Assembly (NCBI RefSeq): GCF_000745775.1
Contig: NZ_JQJY01000002.1
Location: forward strand, 744,001 to 808,000
Origin: Flavobacterium sp. ASV13
Lineage (GTDB): Bacteria > Bacteroidota > Bacteroidia > Flavobacteriales > Flavobacteriaceae
Direction of reading: 5' to 3'
DNA length: 64,000 nt
Shown: positions 44,901 through 53,019 of the stretch, piece by piece
How the letters are laid out: each line of letters begins with the position of its first letter
How positions within the stretch are numbered: position 1 is the first letter of the stretch
The notes under the pieces: generated by a model
What the model saw: the letters and a program-made list of their open reading frames with translations, nothing else
Told to the model about the DNA's origin: nothing
Databases searched by the model: none
Made by a program: the position numbers and the translations under genes

Positions 44901-45338
44901 AAAGACGGAAATGAAGGTGAAGATGGAGAAGGCGATGCTGAAAAAATAATGGAGATATATAAAGAGCAAGTCAAACTACGTGAAGCATTGCAAAATGAAT
45001 TAGCTAAAAAAGGTTTAGACGCACAAGGAAGATCTGCAATCGAACAAATGAAAGCTTCAGAAAAACAGATTTTAAATAAAGGTTTTAAGAATGAGAACCT
45101 TCAAAGAATTTTAAATATTCAACAAGAATTGCTAAAATTAAACAATGCAGTTCAGCAACAAGGTCAAGATACGAAGCGTCAATCTGAAACAAATAAGACA
45201 GAATTTCCTAATCGTTCAAATGCTTTACCAAGCTCATTAACTGATTATTTAAATAGTGTAGAAATTTTAAATAGACAATCGCTACCTTTGCGCTCGAATT
45301 TTAATCAAAAGGTTCAAGAATATTTTAATACAAAATGA
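41946..45338 (+). CDS. DUF4175 family protein
   Basis: This is a 1130-residue protein with N-terminal membrane segments (about residues 20-50 and 55-80, plus one near 155-175) and a large region of beta then coiled-coil sequence (about 500-860). It ends in a Gly/Lys/Gln-rich low-complexity stretch (about 900-1000, collagen-like GxxGKDG patterns). The N-terminus matches DUF4175. Members lie in Bacteroidota genomes near envelope genes and have no assigned function. The start is TTG at 41946. Its stop overlaps the ybeY start (ATGA), so the two are coupled. Confidence 0.85.
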   Translation: MKTSSAIYQKLEGFIKKYYMNELIKGGLLFIGFGLLYFLFTLFIEYFLWLKPLGRTLLFWIFIGVEVFLLFRFILFPIFKLFKLQKGIDYNQASAIIGNHFTEVSDKLTNFLQLSSNENSAESSELMLASIEQKANSLQPIPFGNAINYKSNKKYLPLALIPVLLFAVFFVSGNSNIISQSFNRVVHFNASFLPPAPFKFVVLNDNLQTEQNKDFIVKVETEGKVVPENVMIHIGNESYFMESSQTGKFEFKIEKPTSDVQFSLEGNSVSSNEYELKVITVPSIANFEMVLNFPSYLKKKSETIQGTGNAIVPEGTSVTWKMSTKSTQEIVWKDENSASKFNKIEDEFKLSKSINQNTEYQILTSNNKVKNYEKLDYQLSVIKDQHPTISVSPAPDSLKLDKNYVLGRLGDDYGLSKLQVVYYEKNKLQTAKRGTIPVKQAVFDQFVFNFPSNLPVEEGVSYEYYFEVFDNDAPHGFKSTKSSTFSDRVATTDEIHDAELQQQNANINSLSKSLKNQEKQFSEMDKLKNTGKEKDNLEFKDQQKVNDFIKRQKQQDELMKQFTEKMNKNLDKYSAEKKDKTAEDLQKRLDNAEKDLEKNQKLLDELKNLNDKLNSDELFDKMEKFKQISKNQSRNLEQLVELTKRFYVEKKAGQVAEKLNKLSEQQEQLSDKDKENTKEKQDEINKTFDKIQEDLKDLKEENNTLKSPLDIPKDASKEKDVENDLNKASEELSKKNTSSAKPKQKSASKKMKSMAQQMESNMEAGDQEQLEEDVAMLRQILDNLLAFSLSQEDVMKQFKSMKLGSSAYTKNIKIQQNLKQQFRHVDDSLFAMSLRNPKIAEDVTKEIGNVQYNMDKAIEVLTDVQIPKGVSHQQYAVSSANKLADFLSDLLNNMQMSMANPGAGKPKPGDGQGMQLPDIIQKQKGLADKMKEGMKPGDKQGSGQQGKSGESKPSQDGQQGKDGNGKDGKNGQGKNGQGGKEGGKGKDGNEGEDGEGDAEKIMEIYKEQVKLREALQNELAKKGLDAQGRSAIEQMKASEKQILNKGFKNENLQRILNIQQELLKLNNAVQQQGQDTKRQSETNKTEFPNRSNALPSSLTDYLNSVEILNRQSLPLRSNFNQKVQEYFNTK

Positions 45339-45754
45339 TAAACTTTAATTACGAAACTGAATTTTCTTTAGACAACGAACAAGCTTTTACAGATTGGTTA
45401 AGCGCAGTTATTGTTTCTGAAAAGAAGAATGAGGGAGAAATAAATTATATTTTTTGTGATGATGAATACTTGCATAAAATAAATGTAGAGTATTTAAACC
45501 ACGATACACTAACAGATATTATCAGTTTTGATTATACTGTTGGCAACGAATTGAACGGAGATATTTTTGTTTCTGTAGAAAGAGTAGAAGACAACGCAAA
45601 AGATTTTAATGTTTCTTTTGAAGAAGAATTGAAACGTGTACTTGCTCACGGTATATTACACTACTGCGGATACAAAGACAAAAGTGATGTAGATGCAGAA
45701 ATGATGCGTTCAAAAGAAGATGAAAAGATCGCGATGTTTCACGTGAAACAGTAA
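45335..45754 (+). CDS. ybeY: Endoribonuclease YbeY
   Basis: This 139-residue protein matures 16S rRNA ends and supports ribosome quality control. The zinc motif region is AHGILHYCGYKDKSDVDAEMMRSKEDE. Two of the classic three His ligands are present (HGxLH), but the third (H in GYDH) is Lys/Asp here, as seen in Bacteroidota relatives. The last six codons (MFHVKQ and stop) fall in the first parS-like 16-mer (45735-45750). It overlaps the DUF4175 gene by 4 bp. Confidence 0.94.
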   Translation: MINFNYETEFSLDNEQAFTDWLSAVIVSEKKNEGEINYIFCDDEYLHKINVEYLNHDTLTDIISFDYTVGNELNGDIFVSVERVEDNAKDFNVSFEEELKRVLAHGILHYCGYKDKSDVDAEMMRSKEDEKIAMFHVKQ

Positions 45755-46094
45755 TTAAACATCTAAATAAATAGCGTAACATGTTTCACGTGGAACATGT
45801 TTTTTAAAGAAAAGTATTTTGTGTTCCACGTGAAACGTTTATAATTTTTGAATTTGAATTTTAAGATTTCGTTCCACGTGGAACATGAAAGATGATTTAA
45901 ATTTAATAAGTTGTTTCACGTGGAATACGTGAAGTTTATTTAAAAGGGAAAGATGAAATAAAATGTTTCACGTGAAACATTGAATATTTGATTTTGGAAG
46001 AAGTTGTAAGTGTTCCATGTGGAACTTTTAAGTTTGGTTTTAGAACTTGAAACCTGAAACCTGAAATCAAAATAAAACCGTTCCACGTGGAACA
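45735..46094. other. Array of eight parS-like palindromes
   Basis: Eight 16-bp sites resemble the ParB site TGTTTCACGTGAAACA. They start at 45735 (perfect), 45782, 45822, 45870, 45912, 45964 (perfect), 46011 and 46079. Typical variants are TGTTTCACGTGGAACA and CGTTCCACGTGGAACA. Steps are 47, 40, 48, 42, 52, 47 and 68 bp. The array fills the 403-bp gap between ybeY and mnmG. parS sites normally cluster near oriC and load ParB. Confidence 0.85.
46045..46070. repeat. CCTGAAAC-type repeat within the parS array
   Basis: AACTTGAAACCTGAAACCTG lies between parS-like sites 7 and 8. Similar runs occur before glnS and after mnmG. Confidence 0.5.
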
Positions 46095-46157
46095 AAAGAA
46101 AAATAAAGTTAATTCTGAGAACTGCCTTAAACGGTTTCCAGAGAATAGTAAAACAAA

Positions 46158-48029
46158 ATGTTTTTAGAAGAATACGATGTTATTGTAGTTGGTGCTGGTC
46201 ATGCAGGATCTGAAGCCGCGGCAGCGGCCGCAAATTTAGGATCCAAAACTTTATTGGTTACAATGAGTTTGCAGAACATAGCTCAGATGTCTTGTAATCC
46301 TGCCATGGGAGGAATTGCAAAAGGACAAATTGTTCGTGAGATCGATGCGCTTGGAGGTTACTCTGGAATTGTTTCAGATCGAACTGCAATCCAGTTTAAG
46401 ATGTTGAACAAATCAAAAGGACCAGCAATGTGGTCGCCGAGAGTTCAAAGTGATCGAATGCGTTTTGCAGAAGAATGGAGGATGATGTTGGAGGGAACTC
46501 CAAATTTAGATTTTTACCAAGAAATGGTAAAGGGTCTGATTATCGAGAACGGAAAGATAAAAGGAATTAGAACTTCGCTTGGAATTGAAATTCGATCTAA
46601 ATCGGTTGTGTTGACAAACGGAACTTTTTTGAATGGATTAATTCATATCGGAGAAAAACAATTCGGTGGAGGAAGAGCAGGCGAAAGTGCTGCAACTGGA
46701 ATTACCGAAGATTTAGTGAAAGCCGGATTCGAAGCTGGAAGAATGAAAACAGGAACGCCACCACGAGTTGATGGACGCTCTTTGGATTATTCGAAAATGA
46801 ATGAAGAAAAAGGAGATGCAAAACCGGATAAGTTTTCTTATTCGGATTTGACGGTTCCGTTAACGCATCAAAGATCTTGTCACATGACATACACGTCGTT
46901 GGATGTTCATGATATTTTGAGATCTGGTTTTGATCGTTCGCCAATGTTCAACGGTAGAATTAAAAGTATAGGTCCGAGATATTGTCCATCAATTGAAGAT
47001 AAGATTAATCGTTTTGCAGATAAAGAACGTCACCAACTTTTTGTTGAGCCGGAAGGATGGAAAACTTGTGAAGTTTATGTGAATGGATTTTCGACTTCAC
47101 TTCCAGAGGATATTCAATTTAAAGCTTTGCGTACAGTTGCAGGTTTTGAAAATGTAAAATTTCTTCGTCCAGGTTACGCAATCGAATATGATTATTTTCC
47201 GCCAACGCAATTGAAACATACTTTGGAAACGAAGTTAGTTGAAGGATTATATTTTGCCGGACAAATTAATGGAACGACAGGATATGAAGAAGCAGCTTCG
47301 CAAGGTTTGATGGCCGGAATAAATGCGCATTTTAAAGTGCACGAAAAAGCGCCGTTAATTTTGAAACGTGATGAAGCGTATATTGGAGTTTTGATTGACG
47401 ACTTGATTACGAAAGGAACGGAAGAACCATATCGTATGTTTACATCAAGAGCAGAATATAGAACATTGTTGCGACAAGATAATGCCGACTTTAGATTGAC
47501 GCCAATGTCATTCGAAATTGGTTTGGCTTCTGAAGCAAGAATGAGAAGAATGGAACACAAATTAAATGAGTCTGAAAAGATGGTTTCTTTTTTTAGAGAA
47601 ACTAGTGTAACGGTTGCTGAAACAAATCCAATTTTGGAAGCGAAAGAATCGGCACCAATTTCTCAAGGAGATAAAATGTTTAAAGTTTTTTCTCGTCCGC
47701 AGATCGAATTGGAAGATATGTTGAAATTTGAAAAAGTGGAAGCATATATCAAAGAAAATAATTTGGATGAAGAAATTGTTGAACAAGCGGTAATCCAAGT
47801 TAAATATTCTGGCTATATCGAAAAGGAAAGAAATAATGCTGATAAACTAAATCGTTTAGAAGAAGTAAAAATTCCAGAGAATTTCGATTACAATAAAATC
47901 AAATCCATGTCAATTGAAGCGAAACAAAAATTAAGCAAAATTCGTCCTGTGACAATTTCTCAAGCTTCAAGAATTAGCGGAGTTTCACCAAGTGATATTT
48001 CCGTGCTTTTGATTTATATGGGAAGATAA
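46158..48029 (+). CDS. mnmG: tRNA uridine 5-carboxymethylaminomethyl modification enzyme MnmG
   Basis: This 623-residue FAD enzyme works with MnmE to modify U34 of certain tRNAs. The N-terminus [21 protein letters not shown] is the FAD-binding motif, followed by [23 protein letters not shown] and [26 protein letters not shown]. The C-terminal helical region is complete. MnmG (GidA) genes are near oriC in many bacteria. Here the gene sits between two groups of parS-like sites. Confidence 0.97.
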   Translation: MFLEEYDVIVVGAGHAGSEAAAAAANLGSKTLLVTMSLQNIAQMSCNPAMGGIAKGQIVREIDALGGYSGIVSDRTAIQFKMLNKSKGPAMWSPRVQSDRMRFAEEWRMMLEGTPNLDFYQEMVKGLIIENGKIKGIRTSLGIEIRSKSVVLTNGTFLNGLIHIGEKQFGGGRAGESAATGITEDLVKAGFEAGRMKTGTPPRVDGRSLDYSKMNEEKGDAKPDKFSYSDLTVPLTHQRSCHMTYTSLDVHDILRSGFDRSPMFNGRIKSIGPRYCPSIEDKINRFADKERHQLFVEPEGWKTCEVYVNGFSTSLPEDIQFKALRTVAGFENVKFLRPGYAIEYDYFPPTQLKHTLETKLVEGLYFAGQINGTTGYEEAASQGLMAGINAHFKVHEKAPLILKRDEAYIGVLIDDLITKGTEEPYRMFTSRAEYRTLLRQDNADFRLTPMSFEIGLASEARMRRMEHKLNESEKMVSFFRETSVTVAETNPILEAKESAPISQGDKMFKVFSRPQIELEDMLKFEKVEAYIKENNLDEEIVEQAVIQVKYSGYIEKERNNADKLNRLEEVKIPENFDYNKIKSMSIEAKQKLSKIRPVTISQASRISGVSPSDISVLLIYMGR

Positions 48030-48095
48030 AATAAATGTTTCAAGTTTCAGGTTTCAAGTTTTGTTGGAATCTGAAACTTGTTTTTATTTGTTTTT

Positions 48096-48150
48096 CGTTC
48101 CACGTGAAACTTGATACCTGAAACAAAAATAAATTGTTCCACGTGAAACT
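48096..48150. other. Two parS-like sites after mnmG
   Basis: CGTTCCACGTGAAACT (48096-48111) and TGTTCCACGTGAAACT (48135-48150) match the parS consensus at 13 to 14 of 16 positions. They sit about 2 kb from the main array. Confidence 0.7.
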
Positions 48151-48194
48151 TTTTAAAAAGTAGTGCGTTGGATTATTTCGAAATAAAATATTTA

Positions 48195-48234
48195 AAATCG
48201 TAGAGATGGACAGTTGTCCATCTTTTTACGATTT
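48195..48234. repeat. Interrupted hairpin with REP-like ends
   Basis: AAATCGTA and AGATGGACA pair with TGTCCATCT and TACGATTT around a 2-nt loop. The inner part (GTAGAGATGGAC... to ...TTTTTAC, 48200-48230) resembles a diverged copy of the GTAGAGACAGGGC palindrome. It may also act as a terminator for mnmG. Confidence 0.6.
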
Positions 48235-48328
48235 GATTGAAAATAATAAAATAAATGTTCAGATGAATTTTTGTTCAATTCTGAATAAATTCAAACCCGA
48301 ATTCTATTAAATAACTATTAATTAAAAA

Positions 48329-49177
48329 ATGGACGTTTTAAACAAAAAACATTTTCTTACCGTAAAAGACCATTCTGTTTCGAAAGAAATTTTCGAATTA
48401 TATCATGATGAAAATTTGGATATGCTGATTACATCCCCGCAACCAGATTTAGAAAATTTAGGAAGATATTACGAAAGCGAAGATTATATTTCGCATACAG
48501 ATAACAAACGTTCTGTTTTTGAAAAAGCATATCATTTCGTAAAAAGCATCGCTTTAAAAAACAAACTGAATTTAATTAATTCGGAACAATCTCAAAAAGG
48601 AAAAATTTTAGACATCGGTGCCGGAACTGGTGATTTTTTGTTAACGGCAAAAAATGACGGTTGGAATGTAATTGGAGTTGAACCAAGCGACCGAGCAAAA
48701 AATATCGCAAAGCAAAAAGGAATTTCATTTGTTGAAGAAATAAGTGAACTTGAAAATAATTCTTTTGACGTAATTACGATGTGGCACGTTTTGGAACACG
48801 TTCCAAATTTAGAACTTCAAATTCAGGAATTGAAACGTTTATTAAAACCAACTGGAACATTAATTATTGCGGTTCCAAATTTCAAATCGTTCGACGCAAA
48901 ACATTATGGAGAATTTTGGGCAGCTTTTGATGTGCCAATTCATTTTTGGCATTTTTCAAAAAAAGCCATCAAAATGCTTTTTGAAAAAGTGGACATGAAA
49001 TTAAAAAAAGTACTTCCAATGAAATTTGATTCATTTTATGTGAGTCTTCTTTCTGAAAAATACAAAACCGGAAAAATGAATTTTATAAAAGCATTTTTTA
49101 TCGGTTTACGATCAAATTTAAAAGCGTCCTCAACAAAAGAGTATTCATCGCACATTTACGTCCTAAAAAATAACTAA
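48329..49177 (+). CDS. SAM-dependent methyltransferase, class I
   Basis: This is a 282-residue protein with a Rossmann methyltransferase core. Motif I is LDIGAGTGDFLL near residue 94, followed by VIGVEPSDRAKNIA and VITMWHVLEHVPNLE near 149. N-terminal residues 1-90 form a non-catalytic lead (LDMLITSPQPDLENLGRYYESEDY), which fits the Methyltransf_23 type seen with sugar or quinone substrates. The substrate is not known. It has a roughly 300-bp upstream gap holding parS-like and hairpin sites. Confidence 0.85.
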   Translation: MDVLNKKHFLTVKDHSVSKEIFELYHDENLDMLITSPQPDLENLGRYYESEDYISHTDNKRSVFEKAYHFVKSIALKNKLNLINSEQSQKGKILDIGAGTGDFLLTAKNDGWNVIGVEPSDRAKNIAKQKGISFVEEISELENNSFDVITMWHVLEHVPNLELQIQELKRLLKPTGTLIIAVPNFKSFDAKHYGEFWAAFDVPIHFWHFSKKAIKMLFEKVDMKLKKVLPMKFDSFYVSLLSEKYKTGKMNFIKAFFIGLRSNLKASSTKEYSSHIYVLKNN

Positions 49178-49340
49178 AACGCAAAATAAGCGCGTTTAAA
49201 GCGTTTTCTTAGGTAAAACGAGGGTTTGTATTGTCTTTTTTGAGAAAACGGCTCTAATAAAAGCTATGAAAGTCACTTTTGATAGTGATATTTTATAGCT
49301 TTTTTTTCGTCCATAAAGAAAACTAATACCTTAAAATCAC
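49176..49340. repeat. First copy of a duplicated noncoding element
   Basis: About 165 bp that match 49599-49760. The shared core includes AAAATAAGCGC, TAGGTAAAACGAGG, TTGTCTTTTTTGA, AAAGCTATG-AAGTCACTTTT and CATAAAGAAAACTAATA. This copy also forms a stem with AAGCTAT and ATAGCTT. Confidence 0.75.
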
Positions 49341-49847
49341 TACAATTTTTGGGATTTTTTCTTTTTTTTTTCAATTTTAAATTTTGGATTTAATCAGGCA
49401 AAAAATTTCGGATTTTTTTTGCTTTGTGATTTTTTCTAAAAAAATGAAAATCCAAAAAAGTTTCAAAAAAAATTTCGTTTCAATTTTCAAAAAAAACGAA
49501 ATTTTAAAATAAACATTTATTGCGCCATTTTTTCATCGATTTTTAGAAACAGAAAATTTAAAAAAGTTTAGAGATGGATTATACGCTTAAAAAGGAGTAA
49601 AACTTAAAATAAGCGCATTTAAGGCGTTTTTATAGGTAAAACGAGGCTTTGTGTTGTCTTTTTTGAAAGTATATCTTAGACTAAAGCTATGGAAGTCACT
49701 TTTAATAATGATATTTTATGAAACCCTTTTATGCCATAAAGAAAACTAATATCATAAATTTTTAGCATTTTTTAAACTTTATGTTGGTGCTATTTATTTT
49801 TTTATATTTTTGTCTTTCATACCAATAAAAAAAATAGAAATTTAGAA
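49178..49847. other. 670-bp intergenic region before the Skp-like gene
   Basis: No gene is seen. It holds two copies of a 165-bp element, separated by about 260 bp of AT-rich sequence with long A and T runs. Either copy could be transcribed, but no promoter with good -33 spacing was found. Confidence 0.6.
49599..49760. repeat. Second copy of the duplicated noncoding element
   Basis: This matches 49176-49340 with scattered changes and is 423 bp from it. It ends about 90 bp before the Skp-like gene, so it may be part of the leader region. Confidence 0.75.
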
Positions 49848-50429
49848 ATGAAAAAAGCATTAGTAATTATCGGACTTTCAATTTTGGCTGTTTCTTGTAA
49901 TAAAACAGCGGAAGTTAAGGAAGTAAAAACAGCTTACGTAGATACTTCAGTTTTAATGAAAGAATACACTGAAGCAAAAGACCTTGAAGCTAAATACAAA
50001 GCTCAGGCAGAAGAAAAAGGGAGACAACTACAAGCTGAAATTACTCGTTTTAAACAAGACGCTGCTAATTTTCAAAGCCAGGCGCAGGCAAATGGTCAGC
50101 AATGGGCACAACAGAGAGGAGCTGAATTGCAAAAAAGAGAGCAACAATTGGGTTATGCTCAACAAGCTTTATCACAGCAATTACAGCAAGAAAGCGGTGT
50201 AGAAATGGATTCTTTAATCAGTGGTGTTAAAAAATTCATCAAAGATTACGGTAAAAAGAATGGTTACGCATACATTTATGGTACAGGTGATGCTGCATCA
50301 ATTTTATATGCAGAAGATAAATTTGATATCACAAAAGATATCATTAAAGAATTGAATGAGAAGTACAAAGCGACTCCAAAAACTGATGGAAAAGCTGCTG
50401 CAAAAGATGGTGAAGAGGCAAAAAAATAA
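49848..50429 (+). CDS. OmpH/Skp-like lipoprotein
   Basis: This is a 193-residue periplasmic protein with a lipoprotein signal (MKKALVIIGLSILAVSC, lipobox LAVS-C). It has a coiled-coil OmpH/Skp core rich in Gln and Ala (AQANGQQWAQQRGAELQKREQQL) and a C-terminal YAYIYGTGDAASILYAEDKFDITKDI block. Skp family proteins chaperone outer-membrane proteins. Being lipid-anchored is a variation on the usual soluble form. A terminator follows. Confidence 0.9.
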   Translation: MKKALVIIGLSILAVSCNKTAEVKEVKTAYVDTSVLMKEYTEAKDLEAKYKAQAEEKGRQLQAEITRFKQDAANFQSQAQANGQQWAQQRGAELQKREQQLGYAQQALSQQLQQESGVEMDSLISGVKKFIKDYGKKNGYAYIYGTGDAASILYAEDKFDITKDIIKELNEKYKATPKTDGKAAAKDGEEAKK

Positions 50430-50456
50430 ACTACCAAACTAACTAAATTTTATGAA

Positions 50457-50492
50457 AAACCTAAATCAGTAATTGATTTAGGTTTTTTTCTT
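50457..50492 (+). terminator. Terminator of the Skp-like gene
   Basis: AAACCTAAATCA pairs with TGATTTAGGTTT around a 5-nt loop, followed by seven T's. Confidence 0.85.
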
Positions 50493-50506
50493 TTATAAAA
50501 ATGCGA

Positions 50507-50514
50507 TATTTTTG
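50507..50514 (+). promoter_or_regulatory. -7 promoter element for the helicase gene
   Basis: TATTTTTG matches TAnnTTTG. It overlaps TTG 50512, so ATG 50533 is the likely start, 18 bp further on. Confidence 0.5.
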
Positions 50515-50532
50515 ACGTTTAATACCCGCTTA

Positions 50533-52812
50533 ATGCAAAACGTTTCAGAAGCTGCAGCTTACACCTTACAATTCATAAATCAAACGCAAAAATCAATATT
50601 TCTTACTGGTAAAGCCGGTACAGGGAAAACTACTTTATTGCGTGAAATCATTGCAACAACACACAAAAATACTGTCGTTGTGGCGCCAACTGGTATCGCA
50701 GCTTTAAATGCAGGTGGCGTTACGATTCATTCGATGTTTCAGTTGCCTTTTTCTGCTTTTATCCCCACTTATGAAGAGAGTTCACAGTTTACAGAAACAG
50801 TGAAATTTGAGAACAAAGAATCGTTGCGAAGACATTTCAAAATGAACAATGTCAAGCGTAACGTTATTCGAAATATGGAGCTGCTGGTTATTGATGAAGT
50901 AAGTATGCTTCGTGCCGATTTGCTGGATGCTATCGATTTTATGATGCAGACAGTTCGAAGAAATACGCGTGCTTTTGGCGGTGTTCAAGTGCTTTTTATT
51001 GGAGATTTATTACAACTTCCGCCCGTAATTCGAGATGAAGAATGGCGCACATTGCGAAATTATTATAAGGGAAAATTCTTTTTTCATTCGCATGTAATTC
51101 AGCAGAATCCACCGATATATATCGAATTATCTAAGATTTACCGTCAGAGTGACGATGTTTTTATTTCGGTTTTGAATAATCTTCGAAACAATCAAATCAC
51201 AAAAGAAGATATTGAAGTTTTAAACCAATATGTGAAACCCGATTTCGATTTAAAAATGAATCCGGGTTATATAACTTTAACCACACATAATGCAAAAGCC
51301 GATGCAATCAATGAACAGGCAATCAATGATTTGCCGGGAAATGAATTTTCGTATCAGCCATTTGTAGTTCACGATTTTCCAGAGAAAATTTTTCCGGTTG
51401 AAGAAAATTTGAAGTTGAAGGTAGGCGCTCAGGTTATGTTTGTGAAGAATGATTTATCTTTTGAAAAGCGATATTTTAATGGAAAAATGGGCGTGATAAA
51501 ATCGCTTTCTCCAGAAGAAATCTTTGTGCATTTTCCAGAAGAAAACAAAACCATTGAAGTCGAAAAATACGAGTGGAAAAACATCCGCTACAAAGTAAAC
51601 GAGCTCACCAAAGAGATTGAAGAAGAAGTTTTGGGTACGTTTGCGCATTATCCGTTGAAGTTAGCTTGGGCAATTACGGTTCACAAAAGCCAAGGTTTAA
51701 CTTTTGAGAAAGCAGCACTTGATGTATCGCAAGTTTTTCTGCCCGGACAAGCATATGTTGCACTTTCGCGTTTAACGTCCTTAAATGGGCTAATTTTACT
51801 TTCTTCGATGCAGATGAATGGTCTTTCGAATGATCAGGATGTTATGGATTATGCTTTGAATAAAGCGACTGAAGATGATTTGAAAAATTCACTGCATTTT
51901 GAAACTAAGAATTTTATTCATAACTATTTGATTAACAGTTTTAACTGGACAGATTTAGCGCAGGAATGGCGCAATCATCGTTTTAGTTATAACGAAAATG
52001 CGACAGGATCAGAAAAATCGAAGCATTCAGTGTGGGCACATAAACGTTTGGATTCGATTGAAGCGCTTGTAGATCCTTCCCAGAAATTCATTAATCAGCT
52101 TAATAAAATTTTCAGCAATGAAACTGTTGATTTAGTTTTTGTGAAAGAAAGGGTAGAAGCGGCATACGATTACTTTTTTAAACCGATGGATAAACTGGTT
52201 ACGGATCTTTTGAGTAAAATGGCTGAAATTCAGAAATTTAAAAAAGTAAAGGAATTTTACGAAGAATTGTCTGTTTTGGACGATTTACAAACTAAAGCGG
52301 TTTTGCGTTTAATGAAAGCAAAATTGCTTGTCGAAATTGTGGTTTCCCGTGAAACAATCAGCAAAGAAAGTTTGACTTCTCCGACGATTAAGAATTATAA
52401 AACGGATAAAATTTCTAAAATTAGAGAAGAGTTTAAAATAGCAAATACGGACATGTTTCAGGTTGATGAGCCTGTTACGCGTTATTCTTATAAAAAAGCG
52501 GATAAAACGGCTGAAAAAGCTGTAAAAAAGACAACTGTTGAAGAAACGTTCGATCTCTGGATTGAGAAAAATTCTGTTGAAGATATTGCGCGTATCAGAA
52601 AATTGACGGTACAAACGGTCGAAACCCATTTGATAAAACTGATTCAGGCGAAAAAAGTTGATATTGTTGATGTACTTTCAGATGATAAAATTTTGGCGCT
52701 TCGTGATGCTTTTGAATTTTATCAAGAAGAATCTTTGGCGCCTCTAAAAGAAAAATATGGCGATGAATTTACCTGGGATGAACTTAAAATGTTCAAAGCT
52801 AGTATAAACTGA
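50533..52812 (+). CDS. Pif1/RecD-like SF1 helicase
   Basis: This is a helicase of about 759 residues. Walker A is GKAGTGKTT (residues 26-34), Walker B LLVIDEVSMLRADLLDAI, motif III FIGDLLQLPPV, and the C-terminal UvrD-like TVHKSQGLTFEKAALDVSQVF...YVALSRLTSL. A helix-turn-helix (HTH_40-like) at the C-terminus (EETFDLWIEKNSVEDIARIRKLTVQTVETHLIKLI) is common in this bacterial Pif1-type group. The role is unwinding of structured DNA during replication or repair. ATG 50533 is used because upstream TTG lies in the promoter. Confidence 0.92.
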   Translation: MQNVSEAAAYTLQFINQTQKSIFLTGKAGTGKTTLLREIIATTHKNTVVVAPTGIAALNAGGVTIHSMFQLPFSAFIPTYEESSQFTETVKFENKESLRRHFKMNNVKRNVIRNMELLVIDEVSMLRADLLDAIDFMMQTVRRNTRAFGGVQVLFIGDLLQLPPVIRDEEWRTLRNYYKGKFFFHSHVIQQNPPIYIELSKIYRQSDDVFISVLNNLRNNQITKEDIEVLNQYVKPDFDLKMNPGYITLTTHNAKADAINEQAINDLPGNEFSYQPFVVHDFPEKIFPVEENLKLKVGAQVMFVKNDLSFEKRYFNGKMGVIKSLSPEEIFVHFPEENKTIEVEKYEWKNIRYKVNELTKEIEEEVLGTFAHYPLKLAWAITVHKSQGLTFEKAALDVSQVFLPGQAYVALSRLTSLNGLILLSSMQMNGLSNDQDVMDYALNKATEDDLKNSLHFETKNFIHNYLINSFNWTDLAQEWRNHRFSYNENATGSEKSKHSVWAHKRLDSIEALVDPSQKFINQLNKIFSNETVDLVFVKERVEAAYDYFFKPMDKLVTDLLSKMAEIQKFKKVKEFYEELSVLDDLQTKAVLRLMKAKLLVEIVVSRETISKESLTSPTIKNYKTDKISKIREEFKIANTDMFQVDEPVTRYSYKKADKTAEKAVKKTTVEETFDLWIEKNSVEDIARIRKLTVQTVETHLIKLIQAKKVDIVDVLSDDKILALRDAFEFYQEESLAPLKEKYGDEFTWDELKMFKASIN

Positions 52813-53019
52813 TTTCAATAGAGAAATTTAGAATTTCCACAAAAAACATTATGTAAAATAGAATTTAAAATAAAAGCAATTCTTAAAATTTACCCCTAGA
52901 GAAGTATTTCACGATAAACAAATTAGCGATGGCTTTAAGCCTCAATACGAACTAAATTTAATTTGATTATATTTGATTGTTTTTGTGATAGTTAGTTTTT
53001 AATTAAAAATATTTTTAAG

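Noticed and set aside
45755-46157. The repeated palindromes as a CRISPR array
   Set aside because: Units are 16-bp palindromes with variable, AT-rich gaps and base changes, and there are no cas genes. The sequence fits parS much better.
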